A stretch of 7,330 bases of DNA from Methylophilales bacterium. GTDB lineage: Bacteria > Pseudomonadota > Gammaproteobacteria > Burkholderiales > Methylophilaceae. The notes below the pieces were generated by a model. It was not told the origin of the DNA. It did not search any database and saw only the letters and a program-made list of their open reading frames with translations. The position numbers and the translations under genes are program-made. Position 1 is the first letter of the stretch. Every line of letters starts with the position of its first letter. Shown here one piece after another: positions 7,203 to 7,330 of this stretch. The stretch lies in the NCBI GenBank assembly GCA_013205275.1, contig JABMNG010000055.1:1-7330 (forward strand). Direction: 5' to 3'.

Positions 7203-7236
7203 AGTCCTAACTATCAATCAAATTGACAGGTAGGCT
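7203..7236 (+). promoter_or_regulatory. Imperfect hairpin 1 in the rne leader
   Basis: Reading the plus strand as RNA: A7203-U7236 and G7204-C7235, bulged U7205, 7206-7209 CCUA with 7231-7234 UAGG, A7210/G7230 mismatch, CU 7211-7212 with AG 7228-7229, A7213/C7227 mismatch, then UCAAU 7214-7218 with AUUGA 7222-7226 around a CAA loop. That is 13 pairs in 34 nt with two 1x1 internal loops and one bulge. It sits 71 nt before the rne start. A regulatory role is inferred from position and from the known autoregulation of E. coli rne through leader hairpins. Confidence 0.5.
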
Positions 7237-7242
7237 GTGCCT

Positions 7243-7271
7243 GATTTCCTTTAAATAATTTATAGGAATTC
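7243..7271 (+). promoter_or_regulatory. Imperfect hairpin 2 in the rne leader
   Basis: It begins 6 nt after hairpin 1. Pairs are G7243-C7271 and A7244-U7270, U7245/U7269 mismatch, UUCCU 7246-7250 with AGGAA 7264-7268, U7251/U7263 mismatch, then UAAA 7252-7255 with UUUA 7259-7262 around a UAA loop. That makes 11 pairs with two U-U mismatches. The remaining 36 nt to the rne start, including the ribosome site, appear open. Too AU-rich and without a following U-tract, it does not look like an intrinsic terminator. Confidence 0.45.
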
Positions 7272-7296
7272 TTTATCTAAAATCTTCATAATAAAT

Positions 7297-7300
7297 GGAG
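7297..7300 (+). promoter_or_regulatory. Ribosome binding site of rne
   Basis: GGAG followed by 7 nt and the ATG at 7308: a canonical Shine-Dalgarno sequence at optimal spacing. It stands out because queG, pgi, tsaE and rluC lack one. Confidence 0.75.
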
Positions 7301-7307
7301 ATAGGTA

Positions 7308-7330
7308 ATGAAAAGAATGCTATTTAATGC
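7308..7330 (+). CDS. rne: Ribonuclease E, first 8 residues only (continues past window edge)
   Basis: The seven complete codons, plus two bases of an eighth that can only encode Ala, read MKRMLFNA. This is nearly the N-terminus of E. coli RNase E (MKRMLINA). RNase E is the essential endonuclease of mRNA decay and rRNA/tRNA processing, scaffold of the degradosome. Although only 23 bases are visible, three independent signs agree: the characteristic N-terminus, the GGAG ribosome site 7 nt upstream, and the divergent rluC gene, which neighbours rne in E. coli and many proteobacteria. RNase G, the main alternative, does not share this start as closely and is not usually placed beside rluC. The catalytic domains cannot be assessed here. 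A long structured leader precedes it. Confidence 0.85.

Larger units (their letters stand above)
6953..7307. promoter_or_regulatory. 355-bp rluC-rne divergent intergenic region and rne leader
   Basis: The only long non-coding stretch here. It must hold the divergent promoters of rluC and rne and most of the rne 5' untranslated region. It is strongly AT-rich, with A/U runs (about 7090-7190) that would be largely single-stranded RNA. Its right part folds into two tandem imperfect hairpins listed separately. A weaker stem (7062-7068 with 7082-7087, one bulged G) lies further upstream. No conserved protein is encoded on either strand. In E. coli the rne leader is about 361 nt and mediates RNase E feedback control, so the similar size is suggestive. 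Confidence 0.7.

Noticed and set aside
7223..7228. Perfect -35 hexamer TTGACA in the rne leader
   Set aside because: No -10-like hexamer follows at 15-19 bp (the region reads TTTCCTTT). The bases are better explained as part of hairpin 1.
1..7330. Mobile element, CRISPR, toxin-antitoxin, defence or tRNA signal
   Set aside because: Both strands were checked; nearly all sequence is taken up by recognised housekeeping genes in conserved order, and no transposase, repeat array or cloverleaf was seen.

Overview
The window is a stretch of ordinary housekeeping genes from an AT-rich, tightly packed proteobacterial genome. The block rne / rluC - HAD phosphatase - small Rieske protein - sppA is an arrangement I associate with Betaproteobacteria. 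The amidase - tsaE / queG block is the same neighbourhood seen around E. coli amiB, tsaE and queG. Low GC, very short intergenic gaps and overlapping genes suggest a streamlined betaproteobacterium, for instance the Methylophilaceae (OM43 / Methylopumilus type). That lineage guess is inference from gene order and style; no similarity search was run.

Layout: (1) 1-1226, minus strand: tsaE followed by a 22-nt-overlapping, exported AMIN-domain N-acetylmuramoyl-L-alanine amidase that runs off the left edge. (2) 1251-4044, plus strand: queG, starting only 24 bp from the divergent tsaE start, then pgi after an 82-bp gap that carries a likely promoter. (3) 4049-6952, minus strand: a four-gene operon transcribed rluC -> HAD phosphatase -> Rieske protein -> sppA, with a 4-nt overlap, an 8-nt overlap and a 3-nt gap. 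It converges on pgi with only 4 bp between stop codons. (4) 6953-7307: the only sizeable non-coding stretch, 355 bp, separating rluC from rne. (5) 7308-7330: the first eight residues of RNase E (rne), plus strand.

The genes cover cell-wall hydrolysis at division (amidase), tRNA modification (TsaE for t6A, QueG for queuosine), 23S rRNA pseudouridylation (RluC), RNA turnover (RNase E), central sugar metabolism (Pgi), membrane proteolysis (SppA), phosphometabolite repair or recycling (HAD) and an uncharacterised 2Fe-2S protein.

No mobile element, CRISPR array, defence island or RNA gene is visible. The part most worth a second look is the rne leader. It holds two tandem imperfect hairpins (7203-7236 and 7243-7271) shortly before the rne ribosome binding site. 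They resemble in position and logic, though not demonstrably in sequence, the leader hairpins through which E. coli RNase E controls its own mRNA.
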